53,669 bases of DNA from Virgisporangium aurantiacum. GTDB lineage: Bacteria > Actinomycetota > Actinomycetes > Mycobacteriales > Micromonosporaceae. The translations under genes were made by a program, and so were the position numbers. The DNA lies in the NCBI RefSeq assembly GCF_016863635.1, contig NZ_BOPG01000109.1:1-53669 (forward strand), in the 5' to 3' direction. The notes below the pieces were generated by a model. That model did no database searches and was not told the DNA's origin. It was given only the letters and a program-made list of their open reading frames with translations. This document shows positions 17,512 to 27,900 of this stretch, in pieces (the first letter of the stretch is position 1; each line of letters opens with the position of its first letter).

Positions 17512-18451
17512 ACTCGCCATCGTCGGCGCCGGCATCATGGGTGCCAACCACGGCCGGGTCGCCGGCTCGATCCGGGAGTTCACCGTCACCGCGGTGTGCG
17601 ACAACGACGTCGAGCGGGCGGCGCTGATGGCCAAGCCGCACGACGCCCTGGCCACGTCGAGCCTCCAGGAGGCCATCGACGCGGCCGACTGCGTGGTGCT
17701 GGCCACGCCCAGCGAGACGCACGCCGAGATGGGCACGCGCATCCTGAAGAGCGGCCGCGACCTGCTGGTCGAGAAGCCGATCGCGACCTCGATCAGCGAC
17801 GCCCGGGCGCTCATCGAGGCGGCCGAGGCGAACAACCGGGTCCTGATGGTCGGCCACGTCGAGCGGTTCAACCCGGCCGTCACCGAGCTGATGCGGCTGG
17901 TGAACGAGCCGGTGGCGCTGGAGATCACCCGGGTGGGTCCGTTCCCCACCCGGCTGCTCGCCGACGTGGTGCTCGACCTCATGATCCACGACATCGACCT
18001 GGCCCGGGCGGCGCTCGGGTCGGAGATCGTCAAGGTGGTCAGCGTCGGCCGGGCGGTCCGCTCGGACGACATCGACCTGGCCTCCGCGCTGCTGACGTTC
18101 GAGAACGGCGTGGTCGCGAACATCATCGCCAGCCGGGTCAGCCAGACCAAGATCCGGCGGATCAGCCTCACCCAGCGTGAGAACGCGGTCATCGCCGACC
18201 TGCTCCGTCAGCAGGTCGAGGTGCACCGCATCGAGCACTCCGAGTTCCTGTCGGACGGTGGCGCCCGCTACCGGCAGAGCGGTCTCGTCGAGATCCCGTA
18301 TCTCGCCCAGCACGGCGAGCCGCTGATGCACGAACTGCGCCACTTCGCCACCTGTGTGCAGGAGCGCCGGACGCCGCTGAGCAGCGGCGCCGACGGTCTC
18401 GCCGCGCTCGAGGTGGCCATCTCCATCCGGGACCAGATTCTCGCGGGGTAG
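17504..18451 (+). CDS. Gfo/Idh/MocA-family sugar-nucleotide oxidoreductase (WlbA/WbpB-like)
   Basis: A 315-aa NAD-dependent dehydrogenase. The N-terminal Rossmann motif is VGAGIMGANHG, the family EKP motif follows DLLV, and GHVERFNP with a later LMIHDIDLA supplies the active-site His. This GHVERFNP form is typical of UDP-N-acetylglucosamine(-uronate) 3-dehydrogenases such as WlbA/WbpB. These oxidise C3 so that an aminotransferase can add nitrogen, and the aminotransferase-acetyltransferase fusion directly upstream would perform the next two steps. The GTG start is preceded by GAGGAG six bases away and lies inside the end of the previous gene, so translation is coupled. The UDP-GlcNAc 6-dehydrogenase (WbpA) expected in a full pathway is not in the window. 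Confidence 0.9.
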   Translation: MPKLAIVGAGIMGANHGRVAGSIREFTVTAVCDNDVERAALMAKPHDALATSSLQEAIDAADCVVLATPSETHAEMGTRILKSGRDLLVEKPIATSISDARALIEAAEANNRVLMVGHVERFNPAVTELMRLVNEPVALEITRVGPFPTRLLADVVLDLMIHDIDLARAALGSEIVKVVSVGRAVRSDDIDLASALLTFENGVVANIIASRVSQTKIRRISLTQRENAVIADLLRQQVEVHRIEHSEFLSDGGARYRQSGLVEIPYLAQHGEPLMHELRHFATCVQERRTPLSSGADGLAALEVAISIRDQILAG

Positions 18452-18456
18452 CCGTC

Positions 18457-19389
18457 GTGTACAAGGATCACAAGATCGCGGCCGTGGTGCCGGCGTACAA
18501 CGAGAGCAAGCTCATCGGCAAGACGATCATGACGATGCCCGAGTACATCGACTTCATCGTGGTGATCAACGACAGGTCCACCGACGACACCTCGGCACAG
18601 GCCCGGGCGGTCGACGACCCGCGGGTCTTCGTGATCGACCACGAGGTCAACAAGGGCGTCGGCGGCGCGATCATCACCGGGCACAAGAAGGCGCTCGAAC
18701 TCGGCGCCGACGTCAACGTCATCATGGCCGGCGACGCCCAGATGGACCCGCAGTACCTGCCCGACCTGCTCGACCCGATCTGCGAGAACGGGTACGAGTT
18801 CACCAAGGCCAACCGGTTCTACTCGCGCACCGGCTACGCGACCATGCCGTTCATGCGCGCCGCCGGCAGCATCGGGCTGTCGTTCGCCACCAAGGTGGCC
18901 AGCGGCTACTGGAACCTGTTCGACCCGCAGAACGGCTACACGGCGCTCAAGCGGACGGCGCTCAACCGGCTGCCGCTCGACCGGATCGCGCTCGGCTACG
19001 CGTTCGAGAACGACCTGCTCATCTGGCTGAACATCGTCAACGCGCGGGCCAAGGACGTCTCCGTGCCGGCGCTGTACGGCGAGGAGGTGTCCACGATGAA
19101 CCTGCGCAAGGTCACGTGGACGATCGGCCGCCTGCTCGTCAGCGGGTTCTGGCGGCGGATGCTGCGCAAGCACGTGCTGCAGTCGTTCTCGGCCGTCGCG
19201 CTGCTGTTCTTCACCGGCCTCGCGCTGGTGACGTTCGGCGCGCTGGTCGGTTGCTGGGTGCTCTACGAGACGCTCGGCGAGCCCGTCGCCACCACCGGCA
19301 GCGTGCTCCTCTCGGTGGGTCCGCTGCTCACCGGCATCCACATGCTGGTGAACGCCCTGATGCTCGACATCCAGTCAACCCCCGACTGA
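18457..19389 (+). CDS. Glycosyltransferase family 2, membrane-anchored
   Basis: A 310-aa GT-A fold glycosyltransferase. The N-terminal VVPAYNES and VINDRSTDDT bind the nucleotide, GDAQMDP carries the metal-binding acidic residues, and FDPQNGYTALKR contributes to acceptor binding. Two hydrophobic segments near residues 245-275 and 285-305 anchor it to the membrane, as in polyprenyl-phosphate sugar transferases of the DPM1-like group. It follows the oxidoreductase by five bases and so is probably in the same operon. It may transfer the diacetamido-sugar product or a precursor to a lipid carrier; that is inferred from position only. The gene ends in a region with two palindromes. Confidence 0.92.
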   Translation: MYKDHKIAAVVPAYNESKLIGKTIMTMPEYIDFIVVINDRSTDDTSAQARAVDDPRVFVIDHEVNKGVGGAIITGHKKALELGADVNVIMAGDAQMDPQYLPDLLDPICENGYEFTKANRFYSRTGYATMPFMRAAGSIGLSFATKVASGYWNLFDPQNGYTALKRTALNRLPLDRIALGYAFENDLLIWLNIVNARAKDVSVPALYGEEVSTMNLRKVTWTIGRLLVSGFWRRMLRKHVLQSFSAVALLFFTGLALVTFGALVGCWVLYETLGEPVATTGSVLLSVGPLLTGIHMLVNALMLDIQSTPD

Positions 19390-19434
19390 CCCGGCCGCCC
19401 GCGCGGCCGGTCCGGCCGGGCCGTCCCCACGAGT

Positions 19435-19504
19435 CGATCTTGCAGTTGTGTCCGCCCTTTCGCCGGAATTCGCCCGTTTTTCTGCGGACACAACTGCAAG
19501 ATCG
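19435..19504. repeat. Palindromic element with perfect 21-bp arms (GATCTTGCAGTTGTG family)
   Basis: Left arm 19435-19455 and right arm 19484-19504 are perfect inverted repeats around a 28-base loop. The 19 bases at 19432-19450 (agtcgatcttgcagttgtg) are identical to 39807-39825 in another palindrome 20.4 kb away, and the right arms also match over 16 bases. It lies between two convergent genes. Conserved sequence outside normal terminator needs suggests a dispersed element, possibly recruited as a terminator. Confidence 0.85.
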
Positions 19505-19547
19505 GCGATGTTGGGGGGCGGGCGGGTCCGTCGATGGTCTTCAGCAA

Positions 19548-19590
19548 GTGGGAGGCCGGGCACCTTGTTCAAAGGTGCCCGGCCTCCCAC
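19548..19590. terminator. Bidirectional terminator hairpin
   Basis: A perfect 19-bp stem (19548-19566 and 19572-19590) with a five-base loop lies ten bases from the stop of the convergent minus-strand giant gene. It also lies 160 bases past the glycosyltransferase stop. The GC-rich stem and convergent setting fit a terminator that works in both directions. Confidence 0.8.
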
Positions 19591-19599
19591 TCATTTGAT

Positions 19600-22500
19600 C
19601 TAGCCGACCTTGCGTTGTTCGCGCCGGTCCGCGCCCGGCAGCGACTTGTCGTGCACGAACCCGATCCACCGGACGACCGGTGCACCGGCCCGGCTGCCGG
19701 TCATCTCGATGCGGTACTGGAGGAACTGACCGGCGGGCACCGTGAGGGCGGCCTGCGCGGCGGGAACAGCCGTCCAGCCCGACCAGGAGCCGTCGGGTGT
19801 GGGCGAGTTGCCGCTCCGGACACTGACCACCATCCGCGCTCCCGACGGCACCGTGGCGTCCCACCGGGCGTGCTTCCAGGCGACCGCCTGGGTGGCGTCG
19901 AGCACCCGGGACGTGAACGTGCCGGACCCGGTCGCGGTGGACAGGGTCAGGTCCGCCAGACTGTCACCACGGATCAGTACCGGCCCGCTCACCGTGCCCG
20001 TCTTGAACCCGACCCTGGTCTGGTCCGCGACACCCGGTGCCGAGGAGAAGACCTGCACCGGAGAGGCACCGGCCGCCGGGAACGTCACCTGGTTGCCCCC
20101 GGTGTCGGTGCTCACGACCCGCACGTTCAGCGTGGAGTTGGCCGGCACCTTCGCCAGCACCACGATGTGGTCGGTGACCAGTTTCTCGTCCAGCCCGATC
20201 TGGTCGAGACGGTCGGACGAGTACCCGTAGAGCACCCGGGACTCCGCCGGCTCGCTGGTTTGCCAGGTGACCCGCACGGTGCTGTCCGGCAGCGGGGTCA
20301 CCTTGAGGCCGGCGATCGTCGGCGCGCTCCCGTCGCGCGGGGGCGTGGTGAACGAACTGACCTGGCCGGGCGCCGGCCACGTCGCGTCCCGACCCGCGGG
20401 GTCACGGGACACCACGCGGTAGTAGTACCGGGTGCCGGGCGCCAGCCCGGTGACCTTGACCCGGTGCTTGCGGGACTTGTCCGCCGTGAACTTGCGGGTC
20501 AAGGCGGTGGGCGACGTGCCGTACTCGATCTCCGACGAACCGGCCACGGTGGTGTTCCAGTTCACCTCCGCGCTGTCCGCCGTGACCGTGGCCTGCGGCG
20601 CCGCCGCGAGGACCGACGGGCCCGGCAAGCCGTAGCCGGCCGAGTACGACCCGCTGACGGCGGGGAAGAACGCGTACTCGATGCCTTTGACGGTGCTGAT
20701 GCTGACCGGAACCGCGACGCCGCCGCGGGTCAACCCGGTCAGGACGGTGCCACCCGCGCCGGTGGTCGGCAGCGCCGCCACCATCCGTCGCGCCGTCGGT
20801 GCGGCGTCGATGGAGAACGACAGGCCGGCCGCCGACCAGGCGAGGTTCTGGAACGACGAGGCATTGCGCGCGTCGAACCACTCCAGCGCGTCCCGCGAGG
20901 TGATCACCGGCACGCCGTAGTTCTGCGCGCTGGCCACCAACGAGTCGTCCTCGTACGAGGTCGGCTCGTTGGAGTTGTGCATGTTCGCCACGAACATGCC
21001 GTAGTACCCCTCCGTGCCCATCGCCCGGGCCAACAACGTGTTCGACGTGAACGGGTAGCTCTGCCCCGACTCGTTGGACATCTGGGTCGGCGCCTGGTAG
21101 ACGTCGATCACCCGGCCGCCGGTGTCGGTGAACCGCATCGGGATGCCCGATCCGGTCATGAACCCGGGCCGGTCCTGGATCCACGATCCGGGCCAGTAGT
21201 AGTAGTTCGTGTCGAAGCGGATGCCGTGCCGGAACTCGGTCTTCGGCTGGGAGTCCCAGTCGCTGTACGCGATGCAGTGGTACCGCGAGGTGGTCGGCGG
21301 AGGCACGCTCTGGTATTTCGCGGACCACTCCGCGAGCTGGGTCGAGTAGTCCGACTCCAGGCTCGCCGGGGTGAAGTTCGTGCACCCGTTCTGCGGGTGC
21401 ATCGCGACCTCGAAGCCCTGCTCGTGGTAGGCCCGCGCCTGCGCGTCGGTGAAGCCGACCGACGCCCACAGGTACGTGGTGAACCGCAGGCACTGCCAGT
21501 CGTCGGTGCGGCAGCCGGGCGTGCTGTTGGCCAGGTACCGGTCGAACCGGCCGGAACTGCCGTGCGTGCCGGGCTCCTCGTCGTCGCCGGTCGGCACCAC
21601 GATCGCGTTCGCCCCGCCCGGGAAGTACCAGAACCGCGGGATCGGCTTGCGATCGAGGTTGAGGTGCTGGATCAGGTTGACCAGCAGCCGCTGCTGCTCG
21701 TCGGCCTGCGGAATGGCCACCTTGTTCAGGTCGATCCAGTCCGTTCCACCACTACCGCCGAAGAACATGTCGTCGGAGCGGACCGGTGCCACGCCGTCGC
21801 GCTCCTGGCCCGCCCAGGCCGGGTTGCCCTGCCTGGTCAGCGCCACCGACTTGGCGAGGTCGTAGGTGAACGCCGCCGCCCGCCCGCCGGACGAGCCGAC
21901 GGTGCGCATCGTCACGGCCGGGTTGCTCGCCGCCGCGGTGGCCGAGTTGTACAGCTGGGCGACCATCGTGGCGCCGGACAGCGTGTAACGGTCGGCGGTG
22001 CCGTGGAACTGCATCGTGGGCTCGGCGATGCCCGCGCCCGGCGCGGTCGCCTGGTCGACCTTGAGATACCCGTTGGCCAGGGTCCCGCCGGCCGCGGTGA
22101 GGCCCAGCAACGAGGCCAGCCGCGTGTCCGGGCTCATCGCGATGAGCTTGCCGCCGCCGTTGACCCACGTGGTCAGCATCGCCGCCTGCGCGTCGGTGAG
22201 CGCGATGTCACCGAGGATCGCCACGTCGTGCTGTCCGAGCGTCGACGCGGTAAGGCTTTCCAGCGACGCCGTCGAGAACGCGTTGACGCCCTCGGCGCGC
22301 AGGATCTCGGCGTAGTAGGAGCTGTACGGGTTGGTGGAGCTCGTGATCACCAGGATCGGGCCGCCCGGTCCGGCCGACGGGTCCGGCCCGGTGGTGAAGT
22401 TCCAGGTGACCGGTGCCATCACGGTTCCGGCACCGTCCCGCGCGTCGCTGACCGTCACCTGGTACGTGGTGGAGTAGGCCAGCGGGTTCGTCGGTCGGAA

Positions 22501-24666
22501 GACCGCGCTCCACGTCGAGCTGTTGTAGGTGACCGTGCCGGCCACGGTCGTGCTGCCGGCGCGCACCGCGATGCGGATCGTCGAGCCGGTGACCGCCTCG
22601 CCGAAGCGCACGTTGACCCGCTCGGTGACCGGGATGGTGGTCGCGTTCGTCGCCGGCGACTGGTTGACGAGCACCGGCGGTCCCGAGTCGGCCGAACTGG
22701 TCTCGTACACCGCGTCGACCCAGTAGTTGGCGGCGCCGTAGGTCGATGCCGGGAAGCCGCCCCCGGCGCCGTAGCGGTACACGCCGTTGCCGCCGCCGAC
22801 CCCGTCCTGCGTGGCGGCCAGCGGTCCGGCCGTCACACCGTCGCGGCCGAAGAAGTTCGTGTCGTAGGCGAAGCGCCCGACGGGCGCGTAGTACGACGCT
22901 ACGTAGGTCTGTCCCGCGGTCACCGCGACCGGAGTGCTGAACAGCACCTGCTGCCAGCCGGTGGCGGACTCGTCGGTGAACGTCGCCTGGCCCAGGTTGG
23001 CACCGGCCGACGACCACAACCGTCCGACGTGGGTACCGGCGTTCCCGGCGCCCTTGTAGAACCGGATCCCCTTGATGTAGCCGTTGCGCATCGGACGGAT
23101 CCGCACGCCGAGTTCGACGGCCGACGTGTCGCTCGAGGTCTGGACGGTGGGTTCGCCGGTGCCGGACCAGAGCGTGCACGGGCCGCACGGCACCGCGGCC
23201 TGGCCGGTGAACATCACGTCGACGCCGTAGTCGGAGGAGTTGTAGGTGTTGGTCGGGAAGCCGCCGGTGCCGTAGAGGTAGACGCCGTTGCCGCCGTCGA
23301 CCCCAGTGCGCAGGGCGGTCAGCGGGCCACGGGTCACACCCGCGGACGCGTACTTGTTCTCGGTGTACGAGTACTTACCGGTGGGCACGTAGTACGAGGC
23401 GATGTACGTGGTGCCGGCGGATATCGCCACCGGTTGCGCGAACCACGCCTGTTGCCAGCCGGTCGCCGACTCGGCCACGAACGTCGTCTCGGCGAGCTTC
23501 TGACCGGCCGAGGTCCACAACCGTCCGATGTGGACACCGGTGTTCCCCGCGCCCTTGAAGAACCGGACGCCCTGGATGAAGCCGTCCCGGTCGGCCCGGA
23601 TCTTGACGCCGACCTCGATCGAGGCGGTCGCCGTCGAGGCGTAGACAGCGGGAGCCTGGTGGTCGGCGAAGACGGTGGCCGGGCACGTCACCTGGCCGGC
23701 CATGCCGTCGAACACCGGCTCGACCCAGTAGTTGGTCGACTGGTACGTCGCGGCGGGGAAGCCGCTGCTGCCGGACTTGTACACGCCGTTGCCGCCGTCG
23801 GAGCCGTTGACCATCCCGATGAGCGGCGAGCGCGTGATGTTGGAGGTGAAGTAGCTGGAGGTGTACGAGTACCGGCCGACCGGCGCGTAGTAGGACACGA
23901 CGTAGGTCCAGCCCGCCGCGATCCGCACCGGCGCGCTGAACTGCGCCTGCTGCCACCCGGACGTCGACTCACCGGAGAACGTGACCTCGGCCAGCTTCTC
24001 GCCGCGCGAGGACCACAACCGCCCGAGGTGGGAACCGGTGTTGCCGGATCCCTTGTAGAACCTGACCCCGGTGACGTAGCCGTCCCGGTCGGCCCGGAAC
24101 TTCATGCCGAGCTCGATCGGCGTCCCGTCGGTCGTGGTGCCGGCCGGAGCGTCGTTGTCGCGGAAGAGGGTGCGCGGGCAGCCGGCGACCGTGGGGGCCG
24201 CGAACCGCCACGACACCGGCGCCATCACGTTGCCGGCCGCGTCCTTGGCGCTGTTGACGGTGGCCTGGTAGGTGCCGCCGGCGACAGCGTCCTGCGGCGT
24301 CAGCACGACGGTGCGCGCGGCAGGGTTGTAGTCGACGCTGGTCGGGACCTGCTTGCCGGCGCCGTCGACGAGTTGGGCGCGGACCGAGTCGGGGTCGACG
24401 TCCTCGGACAGCGTGGCGGTGATCCGGTTCGAGGACGATGTCGCCGATCCGCCGTCCCCGGGATACCTGGAAACGACGGTGGGCGGTGTCCGGTCGGGGA
24501 GCGCGGCCGGCACGGCGGTCGACGCTCCGAGCGGATACGCCTCCACCGTGGACGATCCGGCGGGCCTGGCCGAGGCGGCGCCCGCGCCGCTGCCCAGGAG
24601 CATCGCGACAATCGTCAGCACGGTGAGGGGAAATGTCCAGGTAAAACGTTTGGATACGGACGTCAT
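19600..24666 (-). CDS. Giant secreted multidomain protein: SbsA-type Ig, three DUF4082, deacetylase-like region, FN3 domains
   Basis: A 1688-aa exported protein. Residues 1-32 form a signal peptide (KRF then a hydrophobic core, cut near ASA). Domains in order are a bacterial Ig-like (SbsA/Big_5) domain at about 60-157, DUF4082 copies at 163-320, 328-487 and 497-655, a second SbsA Ig at 660-760, and an alpha/beta region at 768-1005 starting ILVITSSTNPYSSYY. A polysaccharide-deacetylase-like region follows at about 1010-1265 (GDDE at 1027-1030, VAMHPQ at 1088-1093). Then come FN3 domains at about 1349-1445 and 1446-1540 and a C-terminal beta domain. No LPXTG or C-terminal membrane helix is visible, so it is probably released or held non-covalently. 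A carbohydrate-active surface role is inferred. It is downstream of a second DUF4082 giant on the same strand. Confidence 0.88.
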   Translation of the reverse strand: MTSVSKRFTWTFPLTVLTIVAMLLGSGAGAASARPAGSSTVEAYPLGASTAVPAALPDRTPPTVVSRYPGDGGSATSSSNRITATLSEDVDPDSVRAQLVDGAGKQVPTSVDYNPAARTVVLTPQDAVAGGTYQATVNSAKDAAGNVMAPVSWRFAAPTVAGCPRTLFRDNDAPAGTTTDGTPIELGMKFRADRDGYVTGVRFYKGSGNTGSHLGRLWSSRGEKLAEVTFSGESTSGWQQAQFSAPVRIAAGWTYVVSYYAPVGRYSYTSSYFTSNITRSPLIGMVNGSDGGNGVYKSGSSGFPAATYQSTNYWVEPVFDGMAGQVTCPATVFADHQAPAVYASTATASIEVGVKIRADRDGFIQGVRFFKGAGNTGVHIGRLWTSAGQKLAETTFVAESATGWQQAWFAQPVAISAGTTYIASYYVPTGKYSYTENKYASAGVTRGPLTALRTGVDGGNGVYLYGTGGFPTNTYNSSDYGVDVMFTGQAAVPCGPCTLWSGTGEPTVQTSSDTSAVELGVRIRPMRNGYIKGIRFYKGAGNAGTHVGRLWSSAGANLGQATFTDESATGWQQVLFSTPVAVTAGQTYVASYYAPVGRFAYDTNFFGRDGVTAGPLAATQDGVGGGNGVYRYGAGGGFPASTYGAANYWVDAVYETSSADSGPPVLVNQSPATNATTIPVTERVNVRFGEAVTGSTIRIAVRAGSTTVAGTVTYNSSTWSAVFRPTNPLAYSTTYQVTVSDARDGAGTVMAPVTWNFTTGPDPSAGPGGPILVITSSTNPYSSYYAEILRAEGVNAFSTASLESLTASTLGQHDVAILGDIALTDAQAAMLTTWVNGGGKLIAMSPDTRLASLLGLTAAGGTLANGYLKVDQATAPGAGIAEPTMQFHGTADRYTLSGATMVAQLYNSATAAASNPAVTMRTVGSSGGRAAAFTYDLAKSVALTRQGNPAWAGQERDGVAPVRSDDMFFGGSGGTDWIDLNKVAIPQADEQQRLLVNLIQHLNLDRKPIPRFWYFPGGANAIVVPTGDDEEPGTHGSSGRFDRYLANSTPGCRTDDWQCLRFTTYLWASVGFTDAQARAYHEQGFEVAMHPQNGCTNFTPASLESDYSTQLAEWSAKYQSVPPPTTSRYHCIAYSDWDSQPKTEFRHGIRFDTNYYYWPGSWIQDRPGFMTGSGIPMRFTDTGGRVIDVYQAPTQMSNESGQSYPFTSNTLLARAMGTEGYYGMFVANMHNSNEPTSYEDDSLVASAQNYGVPVITSRDALEWFDARNASSFQNLAWSAAGLSFSIDAAPTARRMVAALPTTGAGGTVLTGLTRGGVAVPVSISTVKGIEYAFFPAVSGSYSAGYGLPGPSVLAAAPQATVTADSAEVNWNTTVAGSSEIEYGTSPTALTRKFTADKSRKHRVKVTGLAPGTRYYYRVVSRDPAGRDATWPAPGQVSSFTTPPRDGSAPTIAGLKVTPLPDSTVRVTWQTSEPAESRVLYGYSSDRLDQIGLDEKLVTDHIVVLAKVPANSTLNVRVVSTDTGGNQVTFPAAGASPVQVFSSAPGVADQTRVGFKTGTVSGPVLIRGDSLADLTLSTATGSGTFTSRVLDATQAVAWKHARWDATVPSGARMVVSVRSGNSPTPDGSWSGWTAVPAAQAALTVPAGQFLQYRIEMTGSRAGAPVVRWIGFVHDKSLPGADRREQRKVG

Positions 24667-24942
24667 GGTGAAAACGCCTTTTCTGCCAATGGCGCAGTCG
24701 GACTCCGGGCGGCCGTCCCTCGCGGGTGACGCGGGCAGGACGATCGACGCGCGGAATCGGAGCGGGAGGGGGCAAGCAAACGGAGGGGTGCCGCGGTGCC
24801 GGCGAACCGGCGGACCACAGCGACAGGGGCCAGTCTCTAGCTCGTTACTGTCGGCGACGAGGCCTGCGAAGTCACGTCGCGCTGCGCGGGGCTCAGGGCA
24901 CGGGACCACCGCCAAACACGGTCATCGGCAACGGATTTCCGG
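24667..24942 (-). other. Untranslated gap between the two giant DUF4082 genes
   Basis: A 276-base stretch separates the stop of the upstream giant gene from the ATG of the downstream one. I see no convincing gene, no strong terminator and no riboswitch I recognise. Inverted GC-rich motifs (for example gccggcgaaccggc near 24800) are short. A weak AAAAGG lies eight bases before the ATG. It may hold a separate promoter. Confidence 0.5.
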
Positions 24943-27900
24943 TCAACTCGCGGCGAACACGACGTCGACCCAGTAGTTGGATGCCTCCCACGAACTGGTC
25001 GGGAAGCCACCACCGGCGCCGTAGCGGTAGACGCCGTTGAGCCCGTCCACCCCGCTGCGCAAGGCGTGCAGGGGCGCAGCGTCCCGACCCGACGACGCGA
25101 AGTACGCGGTGTCCTGCGCGTACCGGCCGTTGGGTGCGTAGTACGACACCACGTACGTCGTGTTGGCCGAGATCGTCACCGGGTTGCTGAACAGCGCCTG
25201 CTGCCACCCGCTGGCCGTCTCGTTGGTGAAGGTCAGCGTCGCCAGCAACTGACCCGACGCCGACCACAGGTGACCGACGTGCGTGCCGGTGCTGTTCGGC
25301 GACTTGTAGAACCGCATCCCCGTCACCTGACCGGCGACGTCGGACCGGAACTTCACGCCGACCTCGACCGCGTTCGGATCGGGCTCGTCCGGCACCGCCG
25401 GCACCGCCGAGTTGCTCCACAACGAGTACGTTCCGGTCTGCGCCGGTGCGGTGGTGAACGTCCAGGACACGGTCGACATGGTGTTGTTCGCCGCGTCGCG
25501 GGCGCCGCTGACGGTCGCGGTGTAGGCGGTGTTGGCCGCCAGCGCGGCGGCGGGGCTGAAGGTCGCCGTGTTGGTCCCCGCGTTGTAGCTGGTCGTTCCG
25601 GTCACCGCGGTCCCGGCGGGATTGCGCACCACGATGCTCGCCGAGCCGGACTGCACCGCCTCGCTGAACGTCGCCGCCACCGTGGTCGTCACCGGCACAC
25701 CGGTCGCACCCGACGCCGGGCTCCGGCCGGTCACCGTCGGTGGCGTCGTGTCACTGCCCGTGCTGAACACGACGTCGACCCAGTAGTTCGACGCCTCCCA
25801 CGAACTGGTCGGGAAGCCACCACCGGCGCCGTAGCGGTAGACGCCGTTGAGCCCGTCCACCCCGTTGCGCAAGGCGTGCAGCGGGACGGCGTCGCGACCC
25901 GACGACGCGAAGTAGCCCTGGTCGAACGCGTACCGGCCGTTGGGCACGTAGTACGAGACCACGTACGTCGTGTTGGCCGAGATCGTCACCGGGTTGCTGA
26001 ACAGCGCCTGCTGCCACCCGCTGGCCGTCTCGTTGGCGAAGTTCACCGTGGCCAGCAACTGACCCGACGCCGACCACAGGTGACCCACGTGCGTACCCGT
26101 GCTGCTGGGCGACTTGTAGAACCGCACCCCCGTCACCTGACCGGCGACGTCGGACCGGAACTTCACGCCCACCTCGACCGAGTTCGGGTCCGGGTGGTCG
26201 GTGATCGACGGCACCGTCGCGCTGTTCCACAGCGAGCACGGGCACACGCGTTGCGCGACCGTGACCGCGTTCGAGGTCACCGCGCCGAGGTTGACGCTGT
26301 CGTCGCTGGCCCGCGCCCGGACCGTGGCGGCACCCAGCGCCGTCGGGGTCCACGTGTAGGTCCAGTTGCCGCGGCCGGTGGCCGGGTGCCACGTCGCGCC
26401 GCCGTCGGTGGAGACCTCGACGGCGCCGACGGCGCCGCCGGTGTCCGTCGCGGTTCCCGTGATCGTGACGGGCGCGTTGACCTCCACGGACGCGCCGGCG
26501 GCCGGCGAGGTGATCGTGGTGGTCGGCGCGGTGGTGTCGGTCGACGCGGTGGCCGCCGTCAGGCCGGACTGCAGCGTCGCCGGCTGCGCACCCATGTCGG
26601 CGAACAGGTTGACGGTCGCCTGCTGCACCGGCAGGCTCGCGGTTCCCGTGCCGCGGTCGTGGTTGCTGTCCAGGCCCCACGACCACTGGACGGTGCCGGC
26701 GCCGAACACCAGGGCCCCGCTCGCCGCCCGGTGCATGGTGAGGCGGTGGGTGGCCGTACCCGGGCCGAAGTTGGTGCCGTGATCCAGCAGCATCTCCCCG
26801 GCGCCGGCGGTCACGGTGGTGCTCGACATCCGGATCAGCCCCGCCGGCCGGAACCCGTTGTCGGGGTCCTCGTCCCACTCGTATCCGACGAGTCCCGAAC
26901 CGAGCGTCATCACGCCGCCGGCCGGCTGGCTCGCCACCGACGTGCCGCGCCAGAACCGCATCTTGCCGTCGGCCTCGGGCACCTGCAGGTCCCTGGTGTT
27001 CTGGACCTTGAAGATGGTGCCGGTCAGCGCGTTCTCCGGCCGTCCGCCGTCGGCGGGCGGGCTGAAGCGCGGATCGCGCCAGGTGCCCGTCCAGACGTTC
27101 TGGCCGGCCGGATCGATCTTCGCGTTGGCGTGCGTCTCCTTGTACGTCACGAGCGTGCGGTACGGCGTGTTCGACCCGTCGACGCTGCGTTCCCAGCGGG
27201 TCTTCCAGAAGACCTCGTTGCCGCTGAAGAAGGCCAGGTGGACACCGGCGTCGCGGGCCGCCTCGACGTTCGCCCGCTGCGCGGCGGACCAGTACTCGTC
27301 GTGGCCGACGGACAGGAACGCCTTGTGGTTGCGCAGCAACGATCCGCGCCGGTCGGTGTCGATGCCGGAGGTGTAGCTGACGTCGTACCCGTTGGACTCC
27401 AGGAAGCGCACCATCGGGTACTCGGCGTTCCACACCATGTCCTCGGCACCGGTGGTGCGCGTGGTGATCGGCCGGTTGTAGCTGACCTTGTAGGCGCGGC
27501 CGACGGGCGAGCCGACGTAGAGGCTGTTGCCGCCGTAGGTGTTGTACGCCTGCCAGGTGGTGTCGGATGTCTGGAACAGCAGGTTCGACTGGCTCGCGTC
27601 GTTACGCACGACGAAGTAGATGTGACTCTCCGAATTGCCACCGTCGGTGCGGATCAGGTGTGCGAAGTAGATGCCCGAGACGGCCGAGGCGGGCACGGCC
27701 CACGACGCGGACACGCCCCAGTTGCCGCAGTCGACCAGTCCGGTCGAGGGCTCCACGATGCAGTTCGGCTGGCTCTGCGCGCCGGACCTGTTCAGCGTGG
27801 CCACTTTCCGGGCGCCGTTGCCGGCGTAGTAGCCCATCCGGTAGATGTCCAGCCGGTAGGAGGAGGCGGTCGTGGCCACCTTGAAGTTGACGGTCTCGCC

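Noticed and set aside
19534..24729. A very long plus-strand open frame (over 1700 codons) opposite the giant DUF4082 gene.
   Set aside because: Its protein is Arg/Gly/Val/Asp-rich with no domain, the pattern expected from reading a GC-rich gene backwards. The minus strand has a signal peptide and five recognisable domain types.
24667..24942. A c-di-GMP, c-di-AMP or cobalamin riboswitch in the leader of the giant exoprotein gene.
   Set aside because: I could not find the conserved core of any of these classes; only short GC-rich inverted repeats are present.
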